IMG/VR virus record: IMGVR_UViG_3300021197_001056
Span: 1-54,908 of that record
DNA length: 54,908 nucleotides
Source: a virus
Reading direction: 5' to 3' (one strand)
The notes under the pieces are model-generated. The model did not search any database and was not told the DNA's origin. It saw nothing but the letters and a program-made list of their open reading frames with translations. The translations under genes and the position numbers were made by a program. Shown in pieces: positions 7,663-17,800 of this stretch. Each line of letters opens with the position of its first letter. Position 1 is the stretch's first letter.

Positions 7663-8844
7663 ATGGCAGAAGAAAAAAAAGACGCAGTTGAAGAAACTGT
7701 AGAGCAAACCATCGAAAACACTATCGATGAATCAAAATTTGAAAGCGCTGGAGATGATAGCGTTATCAAAGTAGATTTGAATAAACCTCCAACCAATGAA
7801 ACTACAGAAACAGAAGCTAACACAGCAGGAATGGTGGGACGCGATGAAACCATCGACGCCTCACAAGAACAAGAAAAGGTACAACCGCAAGGAGAAGTAC
7901 AAGAAACAGAAACACCAGTATTAGAAGAGGTAGTTGATTCAACGCCTAACACTAAGGAAGCACAAGATTTACAAAATCAAGTAGAACAAGCTGCTGTAGA
8001 TTCTATATCATCTGGAACCCCTTTACCTGAAAATATTCAAAAATTGATACAATTTATGAATGAAACTGGTGGAGATGTAAATGATTACGTAACTTTAAAT
8101 AGAGATTTAACAAAGTTAGATGATTCAGAGATACTAGACGAGTATTATAGTAAGACTAAATCTCATCTTTCACCATCAGAAAGAAGCTTTTTATTAGAAG
8201 ATAAGTTTGGTTTTGATGAAGACATGGAGGATGAGCGTACAATAAAATCAAAAAAAATTGCCTTAAAAGAGCAAGTTGCCGAGGCAAGATCCTACTTAGA
8301 CGGGCAAAAGTCTAAATATTATGAAGAAATTAAAGCTGGAAGTAAACTCACACCCGAGCAACAAAAGGCAGTTGATTTTTTCAATCGTTACAATAAAGAG
8401 TCTGAAAAGACTAAGAGTCGTAACGCTACCGTTAACAAGGATTTTTTACATAAAACTAATAACTTATTTAACGACGAATTCAAAGGTTTTGATTATGACG
8501 TCGGAGATAAGAAATACAGGTTTAATGTTAAGAATGTAGACAACGTCAAGCAAAGCCAAAGCGATTTAAATAATTTTCTTGGGGAGCACCTAAAGGATGA
8601 TGGTTTTGAAAACGCTAAAGGTTATCACAAATCTATATTTACAGCAATGAATGCAGACGCTATAGCTCAACATTTTTATGAGCAAGGAAAAGCAGACGCA
8701 ATTAAAGATGCTGTAGCTAAAGGTAAGAATATTGACGTTAATCCTAGAGGAACTCACGGAAGTGAGCAAACTGGTGGGATGAAAGTTAGAGTACTAGGTG
8801 AGGATTCTAATGATTTCAAATTCAAAATTAGAAAAAGAAAATAA
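7663..8844 (+). CDS. Probable scaffolding or head-assembly protein
   Basis: The 393-residue protein lies between the portal and the capsid genes. Its first 110 residues are very acidic and low-complexity (Glu, Thr, Asp, Gln), the middle is helical and charged, and it ends with a basic tail (KFKIRKRK). An acidic disordered head plus a basic C-terminal helix is typical of phage scaffolds, which use the basic end to bind capsid subunits. No protease signature is visible. The start follows the A/T leader AATATTTTATT. A role as a minor virion protein instead cannot be excluded. Confidence 0.65.
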   Translation: MAEEKKDAVEETVEQTIENTIDESKFESAGDDSVIKVDLNKPPTNETTETEANTAGMVGRDETIDASQEQEKVQPQGEVQETETPVLEEVVDSTPNTKEAQDLQNQVEQAAVDSISSGTPLPENIQKLIQFMNETGGDVNDYVTLNRDLTKLDDSEILDEYYSKTKSHLSPSERSFLLEDKFGFDEDMEDERTIKSKKIALKEQVAEARSYLDGQKSKYYEEIKAGSKLTPEQQKAVDFFNRYNKESEKTKSRNATVNKDFLHKTNNLFNDEFKGFDYDVGDKKYRFNVKNVDNVKQSQSDLNNFLGEHLKDDGFENAKGYHKSIFTAMNADAIAQHFYEQGKADAIKDAVAKGKNIDVNPRGTHGSEQTGGMKVRVLGEDSNDFKFKIRKRK

Positions 8845-8866
8845 TTAATCTTTAAATTAAAAAATT

Positions 8867-10372
8867 ATGGCAATTACAAATGGTGCGTTGTTAAATAAAG
8901 TTCCTTCTGCTCAGCAGCAAACTTTAGCTAGCAACTACATTGACTTCGCAGGCGGTTCAACCGGTTGGGAGCAACAATATTTACCAGACCTAATGGAAAA
9001 AGAAGCTGAGGTTTTCGGACAGAGAACTATTTCAGGTTTCTTAGCTCAAGTAGGTGCTGAAGAGGCAATGACAGCTGATCAAGTTGTATGGTCTGAACAA
9101 GGTAGATTACATTTATCTTACGTTGGTACAGTAGCTACTGCTGGTGATACTAACGGAACTTTTACTGTAGTAACTGATATTGATGGTTCTGCTAATGGGG
9201 AAAATGGTTTTGCTGTAGCGAATCACGGTGTTCGTGTTAACGACGTAGTGCTTATAGCTACCGCTGGTATAGTTACTAAATGTTTAGTAGTTGAAACTCC
9301 AGCTTCAGCAGTTATAACTGTTGAGCCTTACGATAAAGCTGATTTAACTGGTCATGCTACAACTGGTAGTGGATCTGTTTTATTAGTAGTAGGTTCTGAA
9401 TATGGTAAAGGTCAATCTTACAGTGATATTACTGGTACTGCTGCTGCAGACAAAAGAACCGCTTTACAGCCGACTTTTAAGTCTTACAGTAACAAGCCAA
9501 TCATCATGAAAGATTACTACGAAGTATCTGGATCTGATGCATCTCAAATTGGTTGGGTTGAAGTTACTGGTGAAGAAGGTCAAAACGGTTACTTATGGTA
9601 TTTGAAAGCTGAAGGTGATACTCGCGCTAGATTCACGGACTATTTAGAAATGTCTATGCTTGAAGCTGAGAAAACAGCAGCTGATTCTATTGTTGGTTTT
9701 GCGGACGGACAAATCCGTGGTGCTGCTGATGGTGGTGCTGGTTCTGCTGGTTCTGAAGGCTTGTTTGCTGCTATCGAATCTAGAGGTAATGTTACTTCTG
9801 GTATTTCTGGTGTTAACGCTGCTACTGACTTAGCTGAGTTTGATGCTATACTAGCAGAGTTTGACAAGCAAGGTGCTATTGAAGAAAACATGTTATTCTT
9901 AAATAGAGCTTCGTCTCTAGCTATTGATGATATGTTAGCTTCTATGAATTCTTACGGAGCTGGTGGTACTTCTTACGGAGTGTTTGACAACGACGAAGAT
10001 ATGGCTTTAAACTTAGGTTTTTCTGGTTTCAGAAGAGGTTCTTACGACTTCTACAAATCTGACTTTAGATATTTAAACGACAAGGCTACTCGTGGTGAAA
10101 TAAACAGAGTTGCTGGATCTGCAGCTATTCGTGGTGTTATTATTCCTGCAGGTACTTCAAGTGTTTATGATCAAAGTTTAGGTAAAAACCTTAAACGTCC
10201 GTTCTTACACGTGAGATATAGAGCTTCACAAACTGATGACCGAAGAATGAAAACTTGGGTTACTGGTTCTGTTGGTGCTGCTACATCTGCTTTAGATGCA
10301 ATGCAATTACACTTCTTATCTGAAAGATGTTTAGTTACTCAAGGTGCTAACAACTTTATGTTAATGAAGTAG
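8867..10372 (+). CDS. Major capsid protein
   Basis: The 501-residue protein follows portal and scaffold and is closed by a strong terminator, as expected for the most highly expressed structural gene. The N-terminus shows an oligomerising helix then FGQRTISGFLAQVGAEEAMTADQ (split around residues 50-72), a segment I associate with podovirus-like HK97-fold capsid proteins. A Thr/Val/Gly-rich insertion follows (about 85-175, likely a surface domain). The C-terminal half has Ala/Gly-rich strands and ends with a typical P-domain-like LHFLSERCLVTQGANNFMLMK. Codon use is unusually clean (many GCT, GGT and TCT), consistent with high expression. Confidence 0.85.
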   Translation: MAITNGALLNKVPSAQQQTLASNYIDFAGGSTGWEQQYLPDLMEKEAEVFGQRTISGFLAQVGAEEAMTADQVVWSEQGRLHLSYVGTVATAGDTNGTFTVVTDIDGSANGENGFAVANHGVRVNDVVLIATAGIVTKCLVVETPASAVITVEPYDKADLTGHATTGSGSVLLVVGSEYGKGQSYSDITGTAAADKRTALQPTFKSYSNKPIIMKDYYEVSGSDASQIGWVEVTGEEGQNGYLWYLKAEGDTRARFTDYLEMSMLEAEKTAADSIVGFADGQIRGAADGGAGSAGSEGLFAAIESRGNVTSGISGVNAATDLAEFDAILAEFDKQGAIEENMLFLNRASSLAIDDMLASMNSYGAGGTSYGVFDNDEDMALNLGFSGFRRGSYDFYKSDFRYLNDKATRGEINRVAGSAAIRGVIIPAGTSSVYDQSLGKNLKRPFLHVRYRASQTDDRRMKTWVTGSVGAATSALDAMQLHFLSERCLVTQGANNFMLMK

Positions 10373-10384
10373 TATTTATACTTA

Positions 10385-10417
10385 GATCGAGGCTTCGGCC
10401 TCGGTCTTATTTTTTTA
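10385..10417 (+). terminator. Rho-independent terminator after the capsid gene
   Basis: A 9-bp stem (GATCGAGGC pairing with GCCTCGGTC, one T-G wobble) encloses a TTCG tetraloop at 10385-10406 and is followed by TTATTTTTTT. It lies 13 bases after the capsid stop and separates capsid transcription from the genes downstream. Confidence 0.9.
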
Positions 10418-10436
10418 ATTTTTATTATATTATATT

Positions 10437-11288
10437 ATGGCTAAAAAGCAAACAAAAGCAAAAGCAACTGAAGTAGTTGTTGAGCAAGAAGCTGTTGAAG
10501 TATTAGAACAGCAAGTCGAAGTTAAAAAACCTACTAGAGTTGAAAAAACAAATAAAACTTTAAGTGACGGTTGGGAACTAAAAGATAGAATCTATAAACT
10601 AAAAGGAAGTAAAAAACCTTTATCAAGATCTGTTAGATCAGCAAACATACACTGGTTTGACGAAGAGAAAGGTTACGAAAGAGAGTTAAAGTATACTTCT
10701 AATCAAAGAACACCTTTTGTTGATGAAATGGTTGGTGATCAAAGAATGGAGCATATTGTTTTTAGAAACGGTATGTTAATTGTAGAAAAGCAAAAAGTAG
10801 TATTACAAAAGCTTTTATCTTTATATCACCCAGATACAGGTGTCTTATTCTACGAAGAAAAACCAGTTGCTAACGCAGTCAATGAAATTGAATGGTTAGA
10901 GATGGAGATTGAAGCTCTTAACGCTGCTAGAGATATAGATATAGATTTAGCTGAAGCTGTTATGCGTGTAGAAGTTGGATCTAAGGTGTCAGACATGAGT
11001 TCTAAGGAGCTTAGACGAGACTTACTATTATACGCTAAAAGAAACCCTGAACTGTTCTTAGAGTTGGTTAATGACGATAATGTACAGTTGAGAAACTTCG
11101 GTATTAAAGCAACTGAACTAAACATTATAAAGTTATCATCAGATCAAAGAACTTTCACTTGGGGTACTAATGGTAGAAAACTTATGACAGTTCCGTTTGA
11201 CGAACACCCATACTCCGCGCTTGCACAGTGGTTTAAAACTGATGAAGGTATGGAAGTATACACTAATATAGAGAAGCGGTTATCATAA
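10437..11288 (+). CDS. Conserved-looking structural or head-associated protein of unknown role
   Basis: The 283-residue protein starts behind a long T/A-only leader just after the capsid terminator. The N-terminal 45 residues are Lys/Glu/Val-rich and probably disordered. A folded core follows (HWFDEEKGYERELKYTSNQR, then helices around 140-215 with SKELRRDLLLYAKRNPELFLELV) and an aromatic C-terminal piece. Its place after the capsid gene suggests a capsid-linked or head-completion protein, but I recognise no family. Confidence 0.6.
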   Translation: MAKKQTKAKATEVVVEQEAVEVLEQQVEVKKPTRVEKTNKTLSDGWELKDRIYKLKGSKKPLSRSVRSANIHWFDEEKGYERELKYTSNQRTPFVDEMVGDQRMEHIVFRNGMLIVEKQKVVLQKLLSLYHPDTGVLFYEEKPVANAVNEIEWLEMEIEALNAARDIDIDLAEAVMRVEVGSKVSDMSSKELRRDLLLYAKRNPELFLELVNDDNVQLRNFGIKATELNIIKLSSDQRTFTWGTNGRKLMTVPFDEHPYSALAQWFKTDEGMEVYTNIEKRLS

Positions 11289-11385
11289 CCGTTTCTTATA
11301 ATACTAAATAAGCACAAACCCTAATCCTTAAACTTTAGACCTTAATTCATAAACAATTATTTATTAATCATTAAACATTTAAAAA

Positions 11386-11745
11386 ATGGAAAGATACTTA
11401 ATCTTTAACGAGCAAGGCACCGCTGCTTCAGTTGGTGATGCTGCTCATGACACTGCTTGTTGGCCATTGTCTAGGTTTTTAGGTTTTACAAACTTAGATG
11501 GTACTTCAACTGAAGTTTACGCTTTATTCAGAAGTTTATCAGAGCCTGATAACCCAGCTTCCGCGGATCACGTAAAATTTACTATTACCGATAATAAGCA
11601 TATGGATGCTATTAAGGCTATAGTTAGACAAATCAATGCGCATCCGAACTCTGATGGTGCTATTGTTGTGTATGATGAAGCCGCTGGTATTTCGCCTTCT
11701 TCTCTTATTACTGGTATAGAAGTAGAAGTTAGAAACGCATCGTAA
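11386..11745 (+). CDS. Small capsid-region protein, first of a tandem pair
   Basis: The 119-residue protein begins MERYLIFNEQGTAASVGD and is clearly homologous to the next gene: shared N-EQ-TAASVGD, H-D-ACWP-S-FLGFT, a T-ITDN motif and an I-TGI-VEV ending. It is rich in Ala, Thr, Ser and Val, with no signal or membrane segment. Sitting between the capsid and tail genes, these may be small decoration or head-fibre proteins. The 97 bases before it are A/T-rich spacer with no gene or hairpin that I can see. Confidence 0.6.
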   Translation: MERYLIFNEQGTAASVGDAAHDTACWPLSRFLGFTNLDGTSTEVYALFRSLSEPDNPASADHVKFTITDNKHMDAIKAIVRQINAHPNSDGAIVVYDEAAGISPSSLITGIEVEVRNAS

Positions 11746-11779
11746 TTTAGAAATTATTAATATTTAAAAACAAAAAAAA

Positions 11780-12145
11780 ATGGAAAGATTTGTTTTAGTA
11801 AACGAACAAGCAACAGCTGCTAGTGTTGGTGATACGTCACATGATGTTGCATGTTGGCCTGTTAGTAATTTCTTAGGATTTACAGACGAGAGCACAACTT
11901 CAACTGAATTAACATTAATGTTTAAACCAATGGAAGAGTCTATTGGTTCTGATCCAGATGGTAATGATAATGTAGTATTAACTATTACTGATAATCAACA
12001 GGTAAAAGTTATGCAGGATATTATAGCCGTTTTTAATGGTCATAAACATAAAGATGGTGTTATCGTTTTAGGTGATGCCGCAACTGGTGAATATTTAACT
12101 AGTGACATAACTGGTGTTGTTGTAACCGTACAGTCAGCTGCTTAA
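11780..12145 (+). CDS. Small capsid-region protein, second of a tandem pair
   Basis: The 121-residue paralogue of the preceding gene shares NEQ-TAASVGD near residues 8-18, DVACWPVSNFLGFT, LTITDN and a DITGVVVTV end. The two differ mainly in the middle (here EESIGSDPDGNDN), as expected if a surface loop diverged after duplication. It is followed at once by a strong terminator, so both copies lie in the short unit between two terminators, with the protein at 10437. A decoration or head-fibre role is inference. Confidence 0.6.
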   Translation: MERFVLVNEQATAASVGDTSHDVACWPVSNFLGFTDESTTSTELTLMFKPMEESIGSDPDGNDNVVLTITDNQQVKVMQDIIAVFNGHKHKDGVIVLGDAATGEYLTSDITGVVVTVQSAA

Positions 12146-12165
12146 TCACTAAGTAACTTAATATT

Positions 12166-12198
12166 AATAGCCATCCTTTCGGGTGGCTATTTTTTTTA
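12166..12198 (+). terminator. Rho-independent terminator
   Basis: A 10-bp stem (ATAGCCATCC pairing with GGGTGGCTAT, one wobble) closes a TTTC loop at 12167-12190, extended by an A-T pair, and runs into eight or nine T residues. It ends the small-protein unit before the tail genes. The roughly 55 bases after it and before the next start probably hold the promoter for the tail operon, but I cannot point to its boxes. Confidence 0.9.
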
Positions 12199-12254
12199 CC
12201 CTATACTAACTCCTCGCTTTACTATGTAACTATATTAAAGTAAAATAGAATGCT

Positions 12255-12416
12255 ATGAAATCAAAAGGATTAGGAGACTCAATAGAAAAATTCACTAAGT
12301 TTACCGGAATAAAAACTTTAGCTCACTTAGCTACTAGTTTTGTAGGTAAAAAAGATTGTGGATGTAATAAGAGGAAGAACTGGTTGAACAAACAGTTCCC
12401 TTATAAAATAGATTAA
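12255..12416 (+). CDS. 53-residue CxC basic protein
   Basis: A short complete gene with ATG at 12255 and TAA at 12414-12416, one base before the next start. The 53-residue product is helical and basic with a C-terminal cluster KKDCGCNKRKNWLNKQFPY. A CGC-type cysteine pair followed by RK-x-WLN is a pattern I associate with small proteins near the tail genes of Bacteroidota phages. Tight spacing to the next gene and a coherent composition support translation. The role is unknown; the cysteines may bind metal. Confidence 0.6.
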   Translation: MKSKGLGDSIEKFTKFTGIKTLAHLATSFVGKKDCGCNKRKNWLNKQFPYKID

Positions 12417-12417
12417 T

Positions 12418-13182
12418 ATGTCTGTATCAATAGATAACGTTTATCAACAAGTTTTAGTTATAGCAAACAAAGAGCAGAGAGGTTATATAGCACCTCAAGA
12501 GTTTAATCTGTTTGCTAGGAAAGCTCAAAACGAAATATTCGAAAGTACTTTTCAGGATTACAAAGATGCTTACTTAAATTCAGAACAGTTTTTAGGTCAG
12601 CATAACAGTCTTTTCATGCTTAAAGAAAAGATGAATCATTTTAAAGTAGAAGACAATGCTGTATCTGTTTCTTCAGCTGTGGGTACTATCACGTTAACCG
12701 CTGGTCACTCTGTTTACTGGATTGAAAATGTACACGACTTAGATGGTCAACACGTGTTTGAAGAAGTAACAAAGCAAGAGTTTAACTACTTGAAAGACTA
12801 CTTCAGTGACCACGCTTTTCCTTTAAACGTAGATAATATAGTACTTTCAGGTAACTTAAAGTTTGTTTCTAAAAATTCTTTTTATAGAAAGTCTGATGGT
12901 ACTTTGGCCTTCTATCCTTTAGCTAGTTCTGGCATTACTCCACTAGTAGATTTTGTAAGACCAATAACAGATTTTGATGATCCTAAGTGGGGTTATGTAG
13001 TTGTTAATAATAAAGCTTTATATAACTCTAACGCTTCTAAAAACTTTGTATTACATTCTTCAGAGGAAAGTTCTCTTGTTAATAAAATATTAGAACTAGC
13101 TGGAATCTCTATGACGGATCCAGCTCTAATACAATCCGCAGTAACAAACGAACAAATGAATAAAGCTGATAAAAATAATTAA
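12418..13182 (+). CDS. Tail/neck structural protein, first of a paralogous pair
   Basis: The 254-residue protein is homologous to the next gene. Shared landmarks are a start with V-x-NVYQQV, a P-x-EFNLFARKAQNEIFE segment near 26-42 and a closing block with SLVNKILELAGIS (about 220-232). The middle contains beta-rich sequence (VSSAVGTITLTAGHSVYWIENV). Its place between the capsid block and the adaptor and nozzle genes suggests a ring or neck component between portal and tail. No enzyme motif is visible. The start lies two bases after the stop of the CxC gene. Confidence 0.6.
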   Translation: MSVSIDNVYQQVLVIANKEQRGYIAPQEFNLFARKAQNEIFESTFQDYKDAYLNSEQFLGQHNSLFMLKEKMNHFKVEDNAVSVSSAVGTITLTAGHSVYWIENVHDLDGQHVFEEVTKQEFNYLKDYFSDHAFPLNVDNIVLSGNLKFVSKNSFYRKSDGTLAFYPLASSGITPLVDFVRPITDFDDPKWGYVVVNNKALYNSNASKNFVLHSSEESSLVNKILELAGISMTDPALIQSAVTNEQMNKADKNN

Positions 13183-13184
13183 CT

Positions 13185-13925
13185 ATGGCTATAGATGTAA
13201 ATGAAGTATATAAGGAAGTTATAAATGCTGTCAAAAACGACAACATTGAGAAGGCTAGTGCAATGACTAAAGACTCTATTGTAGCTAAGAATACTCCAAG
13301 ACCTTATGTAACACCAGCAGAGTTTAATATATTAGCTAAGAGAGCTCAGGAGGATATATTTGAAAACACTGTTCATGATTTTAAACAAGCTTGGCTTGTT
13401 GGTGACAAAAGAAACGCTGAACTTATAAGGGAAAGGTTAAGCCCGTTTATACTTGAAGACGCTGACGTCAATAAGTCTACTGGGGCTGTGGGTAGTTCAC
13501 CGTATTGGATTATAAAAGTTTATGACGTGGGTAATAGCGTTTACTATGAAGAAGTTGATATAGATTACTTTAACAAAGTGAAAGCCTTCGCTAGTGCGAA
13601 AGCATTCTTCCCTTCGTCATCTCCAAAGCATCACATATACTATAGAAAAGATACTAGTACTGTGATCTTTCATCCAACGCCTACTGTCAACCCTGACGCT
13701 GATATTGTTATTTTCCCATCAACTCCTGCGTGGAACTCTAGTCACTCTGATGGTACTATAACTTACAGCTCAGGCGATAGTACAGATTTTGATTTACACA
13801 AATCAGAAAGAGGGACGTTAGTAAATAAAATATTAGAGTTAGCTGGAATATCATATAGAGATCAAGCTTTAGCTGATCTATCTCTTAGAAATGAATCCAC
13901 AAATACGGAAGATAAAATTCAATAA
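13185..13925 (+). CDS. Tail/neck structural protein, second of a paralogous pair
   Basis: The 246-residue paralogue of the preceding gene shares EVYKEV at the start, AEFNILAKRAQEDIFEN near 43-60, a YWIIKVYDV strand matching YWIENVHDL, and LVNKILELAGIS near the end. The copies have diverged to roughly one third identity by eye, so both are probably kept for distinct ring positions. Two bases separate it from each neighbour, so the group is one transcription unit. Neck or ring function is inferred from position. Confidence 0.6.
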   Translation: MAIDVNEVYKEVINAVKNDNIEKASAMTKDSIVAKNTPRPYVTPAEFNILAKRAQEDIFENTVHDFKQAWLVGDKRNAELIRERLSPFILEDADVNKSTGAVGSSPYWIIKVYDVGNSVYYEEVDIDYFNKVKAFASAKAFFPSSSPKHHIYYRKDTSTVIFHPTPTVNPDADIVIFPSTPAWNSSHSDGTITYSSGDSTDFDLHKSERGTLVNKILELAGISYRDQALADLSLRNESTNTEDKIQ

Positions 13926-13927
13926 TT

Positions 13928-14851
13928 ATGGGGTTATTAGACGGTACAACACAAAAATCATATTACGAAGGGCTTACAAAAAACAAAGGTAATTATCAGT
14001 TTGTATCACTTAGCGATATAATAAACTCCTTTATGTTAATATACACTGGTGATGGTAAGATAATAAATAAAGCCAATATTATGGATGTTCAGTTTCACGG
14101 TATGAGAGCTATACAAGAATTATCATACGATGTTCTAAGATCTCACAAAGCTTATGAGCAAGAAGTTCCCGCGACATTAGTTATGCCTTTACCGCAAGAT
14201 TACGTTAACTATACTAAAATTGTTAGAGTAGATTCTAATGGTATAGAAAAACCTATATATCCTACAGGTAAAACGTCTAATCCGTTCCCTATAAAACAAA
14301 GTGCGGATGGTTCTTACGATTTTGATAGTGGTACTATTTTAGTATCAGCAGTAGGTCAAGGACCTACAACTAGTGAGACCGCTAACAACCCCCACACTTC
14401 AGATACTCGTGATAAGTTTGGTTCTATACCATCTTCTAATTCTAATCAAGATTACGACGCTTTGGACCATAACAGAGTTGACAATAGAGGTAGAAGATAC
14501 GGTTTAGATCCACAGCACGCACAACAGAACGGGACGTTTTATATAGATAAAGCAACTGGCTTTATTCACTTTAGTTCAGACCTCTCGGGAACAAGAGTGA
14601 CATTGAAATATATTAGTGATGGTTTAGGTACCAATGACGAAATGGTAGTGCATAAGTTCTGTGAAGAAGCTGTGTATAAACATATAATGTACGGATTAGT
14701 TTCAAGTAGATCAAATATACCAGAAGGTGTGGTGCAACGATTTAAGAGAGAGAAGTTTGCAGAAACTAGAAAAGCTAAGATTAGACTTTCTAATATTAAG
14801 ATGGAGGAGTTCACACAAGTGTTGAAAGGATTAAGCAAACCTATTAAGTAA
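13928..14851 (+). CDS. Head-tail adaptor / tail-tube protein candidate (P22 gp4-like position)
   Basis: The 307-residue protein comes directly before the nozzle gene, the place of T7 gp11-like and P22 gp4-like adaptors. It has a helical N-terminal half with the segment NIMDVQFHGMRAIQELSYDVL (split about 57-77) followed by VPATLVMPLPQDYVNYTKIV (about 91-110), a helix-then-strand arrangement I associate with such adaptors. A beta-rich insertion (110-235) and a helical C-terminus follow. It would bind below the portal and connect to the tail. The assignment is by context and general pattern. Confidence 0.6.
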   Translation: MGLLDGTTQKSYYEGLTKNKGNYQFVSLSDIINSFMLIYTGDGKIINKANIMDVQFHGMRAIQELSYDVLRSHKAYEQEVPATLVMPLPQDYVNYTKIVRVDSNGIEKPIYPTGKTSNPFPIKQSADGSYDFDSGTILVSAVGQGPTTSETANNPHTSDTRDKFGSIPSSNSNQDYDALDHNRVDNRGRRYGLDPQHAQQNGTFYIDKATGFIHFSSDLSGTRVTLKYISDGLGTNDEMVVHKFCEEAVYKHIMYGLVSSRSNIPEGVVQRFKREKFAETRKAKIRLSNIKMEEFTQVLKGLSKPIK

Positions 14852-14856
14852 TAAGT

Positions 14857-17800
14857 ATGGCTCGATTAACAAAAACTTTCCAAGCAGGAAAGATGAATAA
14901 AGATCTTGATGAAAGATTGCTTCCTCAAGGTCAATATAGAGATGCTATGAACATAGAGGTAACCACGTCAGATGGTAGTGACGTTGGTGTAGTACAATCT
15001 ATACGTGGTAATAAAAAGTTGCCATCTTATAATGAAGTGAGTGACCCTGTAGCTGCCACAGTTAACCACAATGGTGTAACTAGTAAAGTTGTAGGATCTG
15101 TATCTGATGATAAAACTAACTCTTGTTATTTCTTTATAGCATCTCCAGAGTTTGGCTTTAGACCTATGGGTGAAGAGCCAAAGGTTTTTAAGGATATGAT
15201 TGTGAAATATGATAGTGTATCTAAAAAAATACATCCAGTTTTAACTGATATACTTAGATACGAAACTCCTAACGTTTTCTTAATAGAAGAAGGTCAGGGT
15301 TTTGATTTTATATCATTTAATGATGAGAATAAAGAAAATATTAAAGACAATATTAGACCTGGCATGGTCGCTAAAGCGTTTGATGCGGTTACATCTACTA
15401 CCTTTGACTTTAACTTTGCTTTAGATTATCCTACTAGTCAAGAGATGGGTAATGGGCTTGTAGTTATAGAAGTAGATGAATATGCTAATAGAATATATTT
15501 TGATAGAGTAATACCTAACACACCAGCAGAAGACTCGTCTAGTATAACTAATGATAAAATATCTCACTGGATTTTTACTCACCCAGAACCTGTATTACAA
15601 TTTCAAGAGTTTCTTAGTAGTAATGAAACAGCTTATGTTCAGGGTTTTGAATCAAGAATAGAAAACAAACAGATAACGGGTATAAATATAGTAGACAACT
15701 TGTTGCTATGGACTGACGGGCTTTCGGAACCTAAGAAAGTTAATATAGATAGATTAACTAATGGTTTGGGAAAAAATATTCCTAGATTTTCAACACATTC
15801 TAAAAACTTAGCAAGAGACCCTTATAGTGATAATCCTAAACAATTAAAAACGTTATCACAAATAGAAGATCCTGGCAACTATTTAGGATTAGGCGTTATT
15901 GATACTATAACTAGAGATCATATAACGGTAATAAAAAAAGCCCCAAGAAACGCTGTTAAATTAATAATGAGTAATTCATCTACTTCTATAGACGGAACGG
16001 CTACTACTGCTAATTGTACTCATGACTTTGTTAATGTATACCCTGGTTCAGAAGCTCAAGGTGTCGCTATTTCAGAAAATTTTGTAGAGGGTTCCGAGCT
16101 AGTTTTTACAGCTATGAATAATGCTTATGCTTCAGTTAGGGCTTCTGTTACTTCTGTAAACAACAATGTATACACGTTAGACGTGCACAGTGTTAACAAC
16201 AACATAACATACTCTCAAGTTGGTGAATATGTTAGTTGGCATGTTAGCTTAATACAAACAGACCCAATGTTTAGCGATAAAATAGGTAGATTTTCGTATA
16301 GATATAAATATTACGATAACGAGTGCTCAACATTTGCGCCATGGTCTGAGTTGGCTTTTTTACCTTCAAAATACGATTATACACCTATTAAAGGTTATAA
16401 TCTTGGTATGACTAATAACCTAAGAAAACTTAGAGTTGTTGATTTTGTAAATGAGTACGTGTCTAGACCTGACGACGTTAAAGAAATAGATATATTATTT
16501 AAAGATACTACCTCTCCAAATGTATACGTTGTAAAAACTATAAAAAGAGGTAAAGACTTTGAGTGGCACAATATGTTAGGTACGTCTACTGGATTTGATG
16601 GTAGCGGTGCTAAAGGTGTTCTTGATATAACAACTGAGATGATTCATAGAACACTTGAGTCTTCTCAAATATTAAGAGCTTGGGACAATGTACCTATAAC
16701 AGCTAAGGCTCAAGAAGTTACTGGAAATAGATTAGTGTACGCTAACTACGAGCAAGGTTATGATGTTATAAACGATATAGTTGTAGATAGTCAAGTAATC
16801 ACTACTCACCATCCGGGAATAGACAATGAAGACCTTTCTTTAAGTCCGTTCAAGTCTTTAAAGTCCATGAGAAAGTATAAGCTAGGAGTTGTATTTGGTG
16901 ATAAGTACGGTAGAGAAACGCCTGTAATTGGAGTCGGTGGTTCTTACAATGAAGAGTTTGAAGTTGATCCTGAAACTTTAGAACCTAACTCTAGTTCAGA
17001 AAACTATGTGCACGAAAGTTTTACTGTAAAGAAAGATAAGTGCGCTAGATTAAATAAAATAAAAGCAAAGTTAAAATGGGGCGGTGGTAATAGTAATGCT
17101 GAGCCAGAGCCCTGGATGGATTACTACAAGTTTTATATAAAAGAGACTTCCAACGAGTATTATAATTTAGTTATGGATCGTTGGTACAATAATGACGATG
17201 GTACTATATGGATTTCTTTTTCTTCTGCTGACAGAAACAAGGTTGATGAGGATACATATTTAATATTAAAGAAAGCTCATGACTCACAAACACCAGTACT
17301 AAACGACGATGCCAAGTATAAGGTGTTATCTATAAGCAACGAAGCCCCTGATTATATTAAAAAGGTCGATAAAATCATAGGGGTTACACCTTTAGATATG
17401 ACTGCTAATGTAAACTTAAGCGAATTACTTAGCGCTCAAATCGTTGGTGAAAGCTGGCTTGGTAGCGGAATTGGTGCGATAGCGAGTGGTGCTAGGTCGT
17501 TTGAAGGTGTAGGATGGGCTAGAATAAAAGGAGTCTCAGCTGGAGCTACACCATCAGAAGTGTTATACTCGGAATGGAGAAGAGTGTCTAATATAAACGC
17601 TCAATCTTACTCTGTGTCAGTAACAGAACCTTGGGGACTAAGAGCTGATATGGAAACGGATTATGGGTTTGGTGATGGTGCAAGTGTTGATTATTTTGTT
17701 GAAGTAAAAGATTCTGTAATTGAAAACAAACCAGAATTTGATGGTAAGTTTTTTGTAAAAATACACAAAGATAGTACATTAGAACAACAGGTAACTATAC

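Noticed and set aside
7554-7952. 132-codon minus-strand open frame across the portal/scaffold junction
   Set aside because: It is antisense to the acidic Glu/Thr-rich start of the scaffold gene, which gives a Ser/Val/Phe-rich artefact. It is not consistent with local strand organisation.
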